From positions 14,832,908 to 14,896,907 of the forward strand of contig NC_135550.1 in the NCBI RefSeq assembly GCF_964340395.1: DNA of 64,000 nt. The letters run 5' to 3'. The position numbers and the translations under genes were made by a program. Below, in pieces: positions 36,626-50,431 of the stretch. The notes below the pieces were generated by a model. It was given only the letters and a program-made list of their open reading frames with translations, was not told the DNA's origin and did not search any database. The DNA comes from Glandiceps talaboti (taxonomy: Eukaryota; Hemichordata; Enteropneusta; Spengelidae). Positions within the stretch are counted from its first letter, which is position 1, and every line of letters starts with the position of its first letter.

Positions 36626-36636
36626 AATAATAATAA
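36561..36636. repeat. (ATG)n then (AAT)n microsatellite
   Basis: About 21 ATG units followed by four AAT units. Confidence 0.9.
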
Positions 36637-36990
36637 ATTACATAGCAAAATGACGCCCTCTATAACGAATCGAGGGACGACACTGAATTTATGACACTCT
36701 GCCATGATATGGTTTACTATGATTTATGGCCCTATATGACATACGGCTTTATGGAAAATTCTTTCACTTTTACGAGAGAAACTAATGTTAAATTGCAGAC
36801 TCATTATAATATGACTCTAGTACATTTGGACGAGGGAAGTTTTATGGACGTTTTAAAATGAATAATATTTTTACATGGGACAATACGCCCCCTGCTGTTG
36901 TCCAAGGTAAACACACATCTTAACCTTCCACGCGTAATATGAAAATTGCCACATTGTGTTATTTTGCGTGTGTAACATATTTACGTTTTA

Positions 36991-37053
36991 GTGAAAATAG
37001 TCAACATTTATGTGAAAATCGTCGACATTTATGCGAAAATCGTCAACATTTAT
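36991..37053. repeat. Three-copy 21-bp tandem repeat
   Basis: The unit is GTGAAAATCGTCAACATTTAT with one or two changes per copy; a partial fourth copy follows. Confidence 0.9.
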
Positions 37054-40000
37054 ACAGAAATGGGAGATGTTGCTATGAATTTTGTTGTCAAATCCGCAAA
37101 TTGAAACAAAAAGTTGTGACCAATATCAAATAACTCCCAGACTGTTTTTATTTAATACAAGTGACTTATTATAATATTACGGAGATAACTAGACTCTGAA
37201 GTGCTCGGAGTCTATAGTCATCACTTGCTTAGTTTGTAATCATCACAAATTCTGAGATTCAACGAAAACCCCAATTTAGATTAAAACATCCTGGGTAGTA
37301 ATACAATTCAAAGTTCAAATCCTTAGTCTTACAGAATTATCATAATATAGTTTCATTACATACAGACAAATCAGCTATATGAGCGCTGCAATAAGTTGAG
37401 CGTTATCAGTCAAAAAACTTTATAACAGCAAACTTAGAGATTGCACACTAAAAACTAACTATAGGAGGAGAGACAGTCGCGTCTGTAGGACGTTATACAA
37501 CAAAAACAAAAGTCCCGTATCATGTTCTAGCGGTCAATGTCAGCTTGACCAACGTTCCATTGTTTTTCCCCGGATCTCAAATGAGCGGATTATTATGACG
37601 TAATGAATACTGCTAACTGACTCAAGCCCGTATAGGTTGGAGAGTACCCTTTTCACAGCGTTTATTAATTGATAGTGCTATTTACACATATTTAGCTAAC
37701 TATGTTGCCTTTTTCACTTTCTATTGACTACTCTAAAAACCCTTTAGATAGTTGAGAGAATACTGTTGGCGTCAGTGCTTAACGTGTCGCCAGTTTGATA
37801 ACTGTGTCTGCCATGTGGGACACGCTATCTTTGTTTCGCTCTCAATTCTAAAAAAAAAAATTCCTTCCGAAAATAAAATCCGAAAATAGTTGCTCCATAA
37901 GTACATCGTTTATTACAAATATGTACTACAGCTATGGTGCGCCTTTTTATGCTCAGTTCTCATGACAACCTGATAGCATTGAAAGTACACAATTTTGTCC
38001 CGAAATCATATTTTCAACATGAAAACAATATTCACACTAAAACAAATAAACCATAACCGTCGACTTTGGCAAGTATATAGGCATAATTGTATTCCATTTT
38101 CACGGGTCGGTACATAACTTAGAATAACTAACTGTTTTCGCATTTTACCGACGGTCGATAAATCAATATTAGATTCTGGCACCGCCTACCATCAAATGAG
38201 TCAACTTATTAATTCGTTTATTCTCACAATTTATGTTTTTTAAAGGAGGGTGGGGGGGGGGGTACAACTTATAATCCTGTATGACGACGGTTACGGGAAA
38301 AAATTGACAATTCTTTCGCAGTTTACTTTATTTTGTTTTTATTTGCTAAATTTTCAGGCTGTTACATCAGCCGATACTGTGAACTTGCAAATTGGGTGCA
38401 TTAATTGCTATTGATCCTTATTTGCATATGTTATTATGATGGGCGTCGATAACGTTTTGCCAAGACACCTTCTGATCTGGCGATGGTTCTACAAAAGCTG
38501 TCCGCAGAGAGGAATGTGGCCGAGTCTCACACTGTCTCACTGCATAATGTTTGGCCCATTAACACCCTATGGTGAAATGTCATCACCCACTTCAACTTGA
38601 ATTATTGACAATTTTTAACAACAGCTGTGTTACAAATAAACACTTACCGTCAAAAATTGTTATGAAATGAAGTCAGGGTCACTATTAAAACAAAGGTCGT
38701 CTTCACTGAGTTTATCTACTTTTAATTAGTATTGTCGTTGTCTCTAAAAAGAAAAAACCTTATAACTGTATTTTCCCCTAATTTCTACCATCATTCCCAA
38801 ATTATCATAGGTTTGTTTCATTAAAACCAAAACTATTCATAGAAAAACACAGTCTTAAAAACATTGTTATATTTTTTTTTCATTTCATACTAGAATAGGG
38901 CCACCGCACATCATTCGACCTAAAAAAGTGGATAAATAATACTGTAGCTTTTGGAACACAATGACAAATAAAATAGAAATTACAAAGATAATAGCGTCTT
39001 CTCTCTGAGTACAAAAGTTGGATACAAAAATAGACAAACGAAAAAGTGTATAGTCGAAAGTAAGGTTATTGCTTTTTCTCGTGGTGGGTACTGTATAAAA
39101 TAAGTTGGGTATTAGTTCCTTTCTAAGAGACTGGTATAAGGGACAAAATAACAAAAACATGCAGTTCATCTTCAAGAGCATTTAGACCTTCATCTTTTCA
39201 ACAACAACAAAATACATTTTCTGTGTAAGAGATAGCTTTGCCGACATGTCTTCCAGTCTTAATAGCTAAAGTTATGGTTTGAGCAACGAAATTTTGCTAA
39301 CAATGCAATAATTAATTAATAATGCTATTTTTAGTCCAGGATATACGGATACTTTGTAAATATAATTTAAAACACCACAATGTTGCGCACAAGTCATGGC
39401 ATCACTTTTCACATCTTCACTCGTGGCAATGTTCTATATGTATTTTATTCGACTACTGGTTGTTGTTTTAGTTTACCGACTCGCGTGCGTGCAAAACATT
39501 AAAAAAACGTATCAATCAACATTCAACAGAAACAGTCGATATTTGTATCTCCATCAGCTGTTGTGTTCGATATTTATAGAACGAATACATTTAAATTTCG
39601 AATCCACCTTTAAAATGTACATTTCGTATATTTCAGACTCTATCAAAGTAAATATTAATTGATCCAGTGATTTAAGCTTACGTCAACATCGAAGTCCTCG
39701 AAGTAAGTCCTTTTTTTGATGGAGTAGTAGATGTATTAAACATGAGGTTTTAAAAATGTGAGCGGGTAACGTACGTCCTGAGTTAATTGATACTATGGAA
39801 TCATGCTGTGCTATATTCAACATGATATTTGAGGCAACAGTTGAACCAACAACATACGTTTTCAGAGTCCCAACGTTAACGAACTACGCTGGTTCATTAG
39901 CATATTGTGACGTCACATTTACTGATGACGCAATGTTCCATAATGAAGAGAAGAGCTTTTAGAGGTACACATATGGATCAAAGAAAAACACTTGTGTGCG

Positions 40001-40481
40001 ACTTTCCCTGCCAAATATAAAATAATTCACACCTACACCGGGGGGGGGGGGGGTGACCCATATACTTAAATACATGGTCGTATGTTCTTTACGTATAAAT
40101 AGAAAGTTACAAAAACCTTCATTATTCAAATGCTTTCACTGTGAGACTTTTGGAAAAAAAAGTTGCAAATGTATAAAAGCTATTATAGAAGTTTCACAAA
40201 GGATGAAGCAATAAACGTTTCGCACCATATGCAGCCACGCAAAGCACATAAGGAAGCAAATTGAGCGAGAAAATAGTACAACAACTGTCCGTAAAAAAGT
40301 ATATCGCAATGCCGAGTTATAGAGATTGGTGCAACTAGTTAGTATTTGTAGAAAAGATCTCCCGCCTCAGGTTAAACTCACCTCTAAATTTCAACAAGTT
40401 TCAGATGGTATCTTATGAAAGGAGCTGACACATTTTAAAGTGGGTTTATGCATGTTGGTTTTTTTTATTTAAAAAATAATT

Positions 40482-40795
40482 TTATTTATTTATTTATTTA
40501 TTCATATTTGTTTATTCATTCATTCATCCATTCATTCATTTATTTATTTATTTATTCATTCATTTATTGATTCATTCTTTTATGTATGTATGTATGTATG
40601 TATGTATGTATGTATGTATGTATGTATGTATGTATGTATGTATGTATGTATGTATGTATGTATGTATGTATGTATGTATGTATGTATGTATGTATGTATG
40701 TATGTATGTATTTATTTATTTATTTACTTATTTATTTATTTATTTATTTATTTATCTATGTATTTATGTATTAATTCATTTATTTATTTATTGGG
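40482..40795. repeat. (TTTA)n/(TTCA)n flanking (GTAT)n
   Basis: A perfect GTAT core (40582-40709) sits inside degenerate TTTA/TTCA units on both sides. Confidence 0.9.
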
Positions 40796-43709
40796 GTATC
40801 TGCATATCAAAGGTACCAGTAGTGTTCTATTTACTGAAATATACCAAATGTAATTATACCACCATCACCACCTGTTATTGGTAGAATTCAAACATGATAA
40901 TCCAGTGTAATGTACAAACGATTCGTTGACTTGATACGTTAGAATACATATACTAATGTCTCAAGGAAACCCCTATTTATACCATCACCATTGTGTGCTA
41001 GCAACGCCAGAAGGCCATCAAAGACGTGTATCCATAGTAACACGATACGGCAATATTTTGTTTGTATACTGTTTTATGGAAAAAATGAAGAAAGAGCAAC
41101 GCATCCACGAACTAGATCATACAGCTTGTGTCACTCAAAAAACGGAAAATGACGCCGGAAAATCACTAAATATTTTTCCTAGTTTAGAATGCTTCTTTAA
41201 TTTTGTTTATTCCAAACTCAAACTTTGGAAGTCTGGAAATCGAAATTACACTTTGTAATTTAATATATCCTAAAAGAGATTGGATGAGAGTCTCATGATT
41301 GAAATTGTAATCTGTTTGGTCCAGTGGCATGCAGGAGACAGAAAAAAAATTACACTTTGCCACTGTAATCTACTATACTGTATCTAATATTGTAAATTTA
41401 TCGATGTGGTAATATTGTATGGTAGATAGACTCGAACTATACTAAGCGTCTTTTTTAAAAAAAATATGAATTGCGGGTTCAATTTAACATTCAGGGACTG
41501 TTTATTTTGCCTGCTTCAGTCGCTAATGTTTACTTACTTACTTACTTACTTATTTATAGATTTGTTTATTTCCTAATTACAGATTCATTTACATTGAAGT
41601 TATAAATGGATCTACATTATTTTGTATTATAAATTCTGCTCAATGCTACTGAACAGAGCATTGATCTGATTTGATTTGATTCGATTTGATTTGATACACA
41701 CACATACACACACACACACACACACAGACATACACACACACATACTCGTCTCACTGACCATCAACGTGTTTGAAATTCATTGTTCATTCAATTAATCATT
41801 CATTTTTCCTTGTGAATCAGTAACATTGACCATTCATTGACAATAGTTGTAATGTGTTCATTCTATTTCACGTTTTTATATTTCGTTTAATTATTTAAGC
41901 TGCCTAGTTGTTTTACGATACAGTGCCAATGAAATATGTAAATCAGGTGTTTTAATTGGATTTCGCTGATTAAAGAGTGGGGTGACGCATCATTTATTAA
42001 ACACGTAAATTTCGCCAGATCGATATTGAATGCGGGATATGGAGTGTGCATCAAATCATGTATTTCCGTGCATAGTATTTTAATATTAGTTAATACTTAC
42101 TTTGTTTTACAAGAAACAGTACATCTTGAAACGTGAAATTAAAGCGATCTCAAGCTTGAAATACTGTTGCCAAGGTAACGCCATAGCAGGAGGATACCAA
42201 AATTGACAAGAAATCTGGACCGTGACAGAATGCGTTGTTTTCACGGGCAACAAAGTTTTGCCTGGGGGCCCGGGGCTACATGTAATGATGTATGGATCTT
42301 AAACTTTCCGTCGCTGCCCGATCACGTGTACGTGTTCTGGGTTTCGGCATGGTCCTCTGCGTCTAACCTTTGAACTAAAAAGTGTACGTGTTCACAACCC
42401 TAACCCCCCCCCCCCCCCCACAACTACACCAACCAAATCTCGTAAATGAACATATGGACAAGGCCAGAAATTTCTCATTCAAATATCAGATTGTTCAAGC
42501 AACTAGGAAGTTGTATTCAATATTGTGTGAAGTTGAGTGTACACAATGCCATGACGGGCCGGCCGGCGCGGCATCTCCACACATGTCACAGCACAGGGAC
42601 AGGGTACCTTTCTGGGGTCTTACTTCAATTCCTCCCCGAAAATTCCTTGGTAGCCATAGCGGCCAAAAATAAATGGGTTTATAACCTTCAAAATCCTTCC
42701 TTAATTATAGTCGAAAAAGTTTACTGAAAACGAGAAGTGTGCGATAAGGTTTGTGTCTCACTGTCAAACATATAAGTCATATGTAGACCCGTGCATAGAT
42801 GTGTGTGATATATAGCCGGTTTCAACGTCAGTATGAACAAGTACGTATTAGTGTAAATAGGGAAGTGTGCTGTACTGTTCTAAAGTATACCTGCCAGTGC
42901 TACAGTGCGAGTTTGGAATTATTAAAACCTGAATTGCCCATCCCCTATTATATGTGACAATTTTCTATAACTATAAGCATTCTATCATTCCATTTTAGTA
43001 CAAGCACTCGGTCTGGTAAATACACCATCCGCCACTTAATTTATTCATGCTTAAAACCAGACAAGTTCAGACTCAAATTTGCGTTTCCGAGTACAGGGAA
43101 CTACACTAAACATTTGACTACAAGCGAGCGAATCATTCGCGGGAACAAAAATCAATCAATAAGACCGAGTCTCGTGAGATGGGTAGATCGTAGCATCATC
43201 ACAGAATAAACAAACAATGGAATATTACAAGTCAGATGGGAAATAGAAACATAACATGCCATTATACGGCTTTTAAAAAATCAGAAGGGAAAAAAATCGA
43301 AAACTGTTATGTAGAATCGGAATTCTTATTGACTTATTGTTCACAGGATTTGTATTTAGAATTAGCCAATTACGATAAATTTACATCCTAACTCAATTAC
43401 TATTGAGAAACTATGGATTAAGTTAGATTTTGCCGGTTGTAAATTTAGTTATGGCACTGCTTAATTACTTAGCTTGGGCCCAAAAAATCAATAGCATTAA
43501 TTGAACATGGTGAAAACAGCTATTGAGGTAGGAAAAAAGTCAACATATGTATCTATGAATATATATATAGCTTTCTAATAATCAAACGCTAATAGATTAC
43601 GTAATACTCAGAGGTAATGAAGAAAATTATGATACATTTCAGTTTTTAATGTATTTTATAGAAATTGATGACCCACTGCTATACATACTCACTCACTCAC
43701 TCACTCAAA

Positions 43710-43807
<98 letters not shown>

Positions 43808-44125
43808 ATCCCTCTCTCTCTCTTTCTCTCAAATACTAGTAATACTTGGTGTATATAGACATACTTTGGCAAGGTGTATAAAATATAATATCCACTTTAA
43901 TTAATAATTGGGTTCGCAACCACGTTTCTCACTCATATAGGAAATATATGAAATCTTGAAAAAAAATTGCGGTATATCTCGGAAGACTTCATTTCTCAAG
44001 ATGAAATAATGAAACAAAAATTCATACTCAATATCAGGCTATGATGTCTTGAATCGTCATGTAAATACATTTATAACTTCACTTTTTTTTCGAATAGTCC
44101 AAGAAATAATTTGTTATTTCAGGAC
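40796..44125. other. Intergenic region downstream of ChaC
   Basis: It holds a CA tract near 41695-41740, a poly-C run (42403-42419) and a CA/CT compound microsatellite (43711-43830). No gene is supported. ATTAAA on the minus strand (plus-strand TTTAAT, about 43896) is a possible weak poly(A) signal for ChaC. Confidence 0.6.
43711..43830. repeat. (CA)n-(CT)n compound microsatellite
   Basis: CA to 43741 and CT to about 43804, then imperfect CT. Confidence 0.95.
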
Positions 44126-44647
44126 TTAAAGATTAACGATCACGTGATGAGCTGGCGAGTAGACCTCTCTATGTAAAACTTGTAAATTTCTTTCTTGAAT
44201 GTGACCTTGGCAGTGATGACAGTTCATAAATTCATCCTCGTTCACAGCCGTCTGTAGTTTGTTACAGTTCGTACAGTCGTCTGCTTTCACAAAATGTCTC
44301 ACTAACGATTCTAGCTCAAATAGGTGGTGATCGGCCACCTCTGGAAACGTTGTTCTCATGTACTCGGCTAACTTGAAAACGTATTCACAGTTCAAGCCGC
44401 TATGTCCTTTCGCTGACGCAATCTCGCCAGCCATTGTTGCCATGGCAGCGGGTCCCATATACAAAGCGTTGTGAGGAGTAGCTGTAAAGACAAGCGTGAG
44501 GAACGGCTCCGTACCGTCCGTCGGATGAAACTTGATGAAACGGGATTCGTAACCACCAAGACGACACTCACGTACGTTAAGATGCTTCAGTGCGCCAATA
44601 ATTTCTTTCTCGCCACGAACTTCATACGCTGTTCCCCACGTCTTTCC
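44126..44647 (-). CDS. CHAC1: ChaC exon 3 (catalytic Glu and Cys-rich tail)
   Basis: The acceptor is GTTATTAG. It encodes GKTWGTAYEV, LNVRECRLGGY (catalytic Glu), MGPAAMATMAGEI and SGLNCEYVFKLAEYM, then a tail with DDCTNC and MNCHHCQGH. Confidence 0.9.
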   Translation of the reverse strand, partial: GKTWGTAYEVRGEKEIIGALKHLNVRECRLGGYESRFIKFHPTDGTEPFLTLVFTATPHNALYMGPAAMATMAGEIASAKGHSGLNCEYVFKLAEYMRTTFPEVADHHLFELESLVRHFVKADDCTNCNKLQTAVNEDEFMNCHHCQGHIQERNLQVLHREVYSPAHHVIVNL

Positions 44648-45765
44648 CTAATAACGTCAACAATGCAAAATGTCATTATTAGTAATAGTACGCCATTACA
44701 AAACAAGCTTCGTGATGTAATACAAATGCAAAACAACAAAAACAGCTAAGACCTTGAAGAATTGACTTTCTTCAACATGCAACCTTGACTAAAATTTAAA
44801 TATGAAACCCCTTTTCTGTTTCACTGAGGGCCGAATGTTGTAAATTTACAATCGGCTTTCTTTGACAACTATATTTTCACTTCGGGCATTTCCGCGGTGA
44901 AAAGTCGACACGTGGAAATCCGGAAATCAACAATTTTGACCATTAAGGTTATTTTTTTGTATAAAACGATAAAAACATATGTGTACAAACTTCAGAAATC
45001 ACAAACTGTCGTCATTCACGACTGTATGTGACGTCACAACAAATACAAAGCAACCCACTCACGCTTCCCCTATGAATATGTTAATTTGCTTCCTTTCACG
45101 ATCAAAACAAACCGGTGTTCGTAAACAGTATTTCGGCTTCTATGTCCCCATCCGGTAAAATAAGAGGAATCATAGACCGAGACGCGGTGAGGCGAAAGGT
45201 GACAAGACTACAAAACCAAAGAAAATGATAAAAATCGCCGAAAAAATAGAGAGATTCGTGATTTGGTGGACTGAGTTTTAGATGATGCAACACATGAATC
45301 AGAGAGATGAATAACAACACATACCTTATTCGACTTTACCAATGTGGCCACTCGACCTGGCTGTAAATGATACAAGAAAAAGAGAGAGAGAGAAATAAGA
45401 CAAGGGGCATTGAAATTAAACTTGTCAGCCTCTATTCGGATATTTTCAAAATACTACTTGAACAGCGAAAAGTTCAGACTTACCGCACCCGGTACTCCAC
45501 GATGAGTTACATTTCCTTGCCAAAACCGGCGAACTAGCCCATCAATGTGCCCGTCTGCACGAGACGTATAAATAAAATTTGGGTTCCACGTTAGAGATCC
45601 GTACCCGAAAATCCATAAACTTGTTTCTAAAAACATATCTGACTGTGTCAAATTATTCTCGAGCAACATTTTCGGCGATAAACATCGAAAATCGAAAGAG
45701 CATAGAATACTGTGTAGTAGTAATGATAATGTGTGCGGAAGTCGCGCCGTTTTGAGTTCCAACAT
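44126..45765 (-). CDS. CHAC1: ChaC-type glutathione-specific gamma-glutamylcyclotransferase (three exons)
   Basis: ChaC enzymes cleave cytosolic glutathione to 5-oxoproline and Cys-Gly. Exons 45765-45484, 45360-45325 and 44647-44126 join to 279 codons plus stop with GT/AG junctions, all phase 0. Visible family marks are the substrate loop LWIFGYGSL (FGYGSL at 53-58), RRFWQG (79-84), HRGVPG...PGRVATLV across the first junction, WGTAYEV, LNVRECRLGGY with the catalytic Glu at residue 133, and SGLNCEYVFKLAEYM. The first Met is likely upstream of the real start; Met33 (45669) or Met44 (45636) gives 247 or 236 residues, near the usual size. The last 50 or so residues extend beyond CHAC1/CHAC2 and carry CxxC-x14-CxxC. 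CHAC1 versus CHAC2 orthology is not settled by sequence; the symbol follows position beside INO80 and Delta. Confidence 0.9.
44648..45324. other. ChaC intron 2
   Basis: Intron of 677 bp containing a palindromic CRE (45029-45036) and a CARE-like TGATGCAAC (45283-45291, plus strand). Nothing coding. Confidence 0.75.
45325..45360 (-). CDS. CHAC1: ChaC micro-exon 2 (12 codons)
   Basis: Minus-strand acceptor TTTACAG and donor GTATGT enclose PGRVATLVKSNK, the PGRVVTLVED counterpart. Both ends are phase 0. Confidence 0.88.
45484..45765 (-). CDS. CHAC1: ChaC exon 1 (nucleotide-like glycine loop)
   Basis: It carries FGYGSL and RRFWQGNVTHRGVPGA and ends at donor GTAAGT. There are three in-frame Mets: 1, 33 and 44. 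A CRE lies only seven bases upstream of Met1, which argues for a later start. Confidence 0.88.
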
Positions 45766-45772
45766 TTAATTA

Positions 45773-45947
45773 TGACGTCACAATCATTTTCACCAATCGC
45801 AACATAGTAGGTGACATGCTTCTTTCTGCTGATTGGTCAGGTCACGGTTTGTGGTTATTTATGATAACGATGCGTATGAATGTGTAATTCGTCGCTTTTG
45901 GCTGATGCAACCATGCGTGGCGACCCGACAGTTTAGGATGATGCAAA
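45773..45947 (-). promoter_or_regulatory. ChaC promoter: CRE, two CCAAT boxes, two CARE/ATF4-like sites
   Basis: Just upstream of ChaC are TGACGTCA (45773-45780), CCAAT (45793-45797) and its reverse ATTGG (45832-45836), TGATGCAAC (45903-45911) and TGATGCAAA (45939-45947). TGATGNAA is the C/EBP-ATF response element bound by ATF4, and vertebrate CHAC1 is a known ATF4/ATF3 target. Motifs are seen; stress control is inferred. Confidence 0.6.
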
Positions 45948-47303
<1,356 letters not shown>

Positions 47304-49437
47304 AAGACAGACAAAGAGAGGAAGGGGATGGAGGAGAGAGTGGGAGAGGAAAAGAGGAGGAGGAAAATACTCAAATAGAGAGAAGATGAGATATATGAGG
47401 GTAAGTGCAAGGGGTATGGAGGGGGGGGGACATATGCCAGTATGACGTTTTGTGTGTTTTATTTATCAATATTTTGATCATTTCACCTAATTTCATCTAG
47501 TATCTTACCCCTAGACACTGTGGCATTTGAATAATTCATCAAAAATCCTGACAGTATACAATGTACAATATACTTCATAAACTCTTGAGAGAAGAGACTA
47601 CGACAGAGCCTATGACAGCAGACCAATTTACCATATGCTAGTACTTCAAGTGAAGGTGAATTCAGTCGAATATCTGGGTAACGGTACAGTTCTGAACATC
47701 AAGGCGAAATCATATCACAGATGTATGGGTTCTGTAACAAGTCAAATAAGACATATGCAAACATACCAAGAAACGTGGAATAAACGTGGAATAAAGTCTT
47801 AATAAGATATGAAGTGAAAGGGGTTAATTTTGCTTTGTTATCATATATATCAAAATAGTTTTGGTATAATAGATATCAAAATAACAGAAGAAGGGAGTTT
47901 TGTTGCCCTCATTGTGGACCTAAAGTAGGCCGTCATACTCTGTTGCTTGTAATGTTTTAGACAAGCAATTCATTTACAAGAGTTATCCGAATTGTCACTT
48001 ATACCCCATTCATTTATCCTTGCTCTCACTCTGCCTGTGTAAACTGTCTAGACCCATTCAGTTGTCAGACGTGACAAGATTAAATGTTACTTGCCTAAAA
48101 GAGCTAAGACGGAAACATGTCGGGTCTAGCCATTGTGATATTAAATCACATCCTCTAGTATGCCTCTGATAGAAGTATTAACCATCACGTGACTGAATAT
48201 CAGCCAATTACCCACGATTCTTTGTCTACCAGTGACGTCACTGCGTATGGTTATGAACTTTTACTAACCACGTGATTACAAATCAACCAAGTACAAGCAC
48301 TAAATTTAACTACAGATGATATTACTGTGTAGGGCAATGAACTGTTACTCGACGCGTCACGTGATTGTAAATCAGCCTATTGCCGGCATTTGTCTACCGA
48401 CCATTTTGAAAGACAGAAGGTGCCAAAGAGATTGACAAACTGAGCTGTTTGTGAAAACGTACATGTTTACAAGTGTATTATTGGCAACACGGGTACCCCT
48501 GGTTACTGCAGGGCAAGGAGAAATTGATTTGTATTACTATTAGATCGGAACCAGTCTTGCAATGACTGAATAATTACACGTATATTAATACACACAAAAT
48601 AGCTACATAATATTGAAATTTAACAATTCCATTTTTCATTTTGGAACAATTTGTGTGACAAATATATGAAAAAAAAAGTTTCCGTTTCATTATTACACCT
48701 ACCAGTGTCACTTACTTCTAAGCCGTTGAGCATATTATTCATAATCGATCCAATATCTATCATTCAATGTTGGTGATGTTATTATTGCTACCATGGTAAC
48801 GATACAGGGAATCCTCGCCTCTGTGTGCAAGATAGGTTTCCCAAACCTTCGGAGTCAAATTGTTTTAAAAATTTCATATATCATTTATCCGGAAAGGAAG
48901 ACAAATGACGATTCACACTGTTTATCTGTTGAAATAAATGGCATTACTGCGCAATAACCATGGAAACATAGAGGACAGCTAGATAAATTCCCACGTCGGT
49001 TGTCTTTTAACAAACATCAAATGTTGCGAAACAAGGATGTAATCAAATTGTCATGGTAACCGGTGCTCTTGGAGTCACTAATCGTCACTGGGGAGTGAAA
49101 AGGAGGAAATGTGAAAACTCATTGCGTAACCCAAATTATTGGCCCTTAGGCATTCCTTGCTGTGAATATATCACATACGAATTATATAATAACCAAAGGC
49201 CAACAATTCAACAATTCCCTCTTTCCTGTCTTTGTTCAGGTGTGCTACAATTTTTTTAGCACGTAATATATATGAATGAAAGGTTTTCAGCTAAGAATTC
49301 CCACTTAATTCATCCAAGTGACATGAGTCAGGTTTCTTTCCAAGAAATGTATGATGATTTTGACTGTAGACATAGGTCATGAATTCATTGAAATAATATG
49401 AGAAAGAGGTATAAATACAGAATACGATAATCTCTCT
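47304..49437. other. Intergenic, no gene; E-box/CRE repeat cluster inside
   Basis: No coding sequence is supported. The notable element is the 48181-48400 repeat. Confidence 0.65.
48181..48400. promoter_or_regulatory. Three diverged ~86-bp repeats, each with a CACGTG E-box
   Basis: CACGTG occurs at 48186-48191, 48269-48274 and 48358-48363, each followed by GA, a short gap and then AATCA(G/A)CC or ATCAGCC. AGTGACGTCACT (48231-48242) sits in the first unit. It lies about 2.4 kb upstream of ChaC. Repeat and sites are seen; an enhancer role is inference. Confidence 0.45.
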
Positions 49438-49641
49438 CATACATACATACATACATACATACATACATACATACATACATACATACATACATACATACAT
49501 ACATACATACATACATACATACATACATACATACATACATGTACATACATACATATATACATACACACACACATACATACATACATACATACATACATAC
49601 ATACATACATACATACATACATACATACATACATACATACA

Positions 49642-49671
<30 letters not shown>
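49438..49671. repeat. (CATA)n microsatellite with CA interruption
   Basis: Two long CATA runs around a short TACATGTACATAC and CACACA break. Confidence 0.95.
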
Positions 49672-49672
<1 letters not shown>

Positions 49673-50215
49673 TTATAGTAATATAGTATATTGTATAGTT
49701 ATAGTAATTGGAACTAAATGTACTATGTATACCTAATCTTCTAATCAATTACTAGTGCACCTTACAGGAAAGTAAACACTTCTAAATTTTAGACATATAT
49801 TGACCCATCTATCACATTGACAATTCACCCAATGAGCGTATGGTGACCTTGAGATATTGTATTTATGCTGTCCAAGGTCAACATATCTTTGCATTGAATT
49901 CTTAGGAGCATAATTAGCATATTGACACAATACGTCATATAAATAAATAGAATTTTTTGTATCTTCTTGTATACCCGTACATTCAACCATGTTATACAAT
50001 GACTGATATGGTGGCTTACTTGCTCATTGCGCAGCATGTGCCCATACTAATCGTCTACACGTACGAGGCCAGTAGTTCGAGTACGATTTCGTGTTTTGGT
50101 GCAATTGGAAAGGAATTAGTCGATTAGCTAGTGGTTGTCAGTGCACGTCAGCCCAGATTACCGCGTCAGACTATTAAATATATATGCAACCTTCATTGAT
50201 ATCAGGTGTGTGTGT

Positions 50216-50431
50216 ATACATGTATACATACATGTATACATACATACATGTATACATACATACATACATACATACATACATACATACATACATACATACA
50301 TACATACATACATACATACATACATACATACATACATACATACATACATACATACATACATACATACATACATACATACATACATACATACATACATACA
50401 TACATACATACATACATACATACATACATAC
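50216..50431. repeat. (CATA)n microsatellite
   Basis: The left edge has TACATGTA variants, then about 45 perfect CATA units. Confidence 0.95.

Larger units (their letters stand above)
36138..40480. other. Intergenic, no gene supported
   Basis: It contains a (GAT)n tract (36561-36624), a three-copy 21-bp repeat (36991-37053) and a CRE palindrome (39908-39915) with a nearby TGACGCAAT (39926-39934). Open frames at 38885-39181 and 39396-39662 have no recognisable family. Confidence 0.6.
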
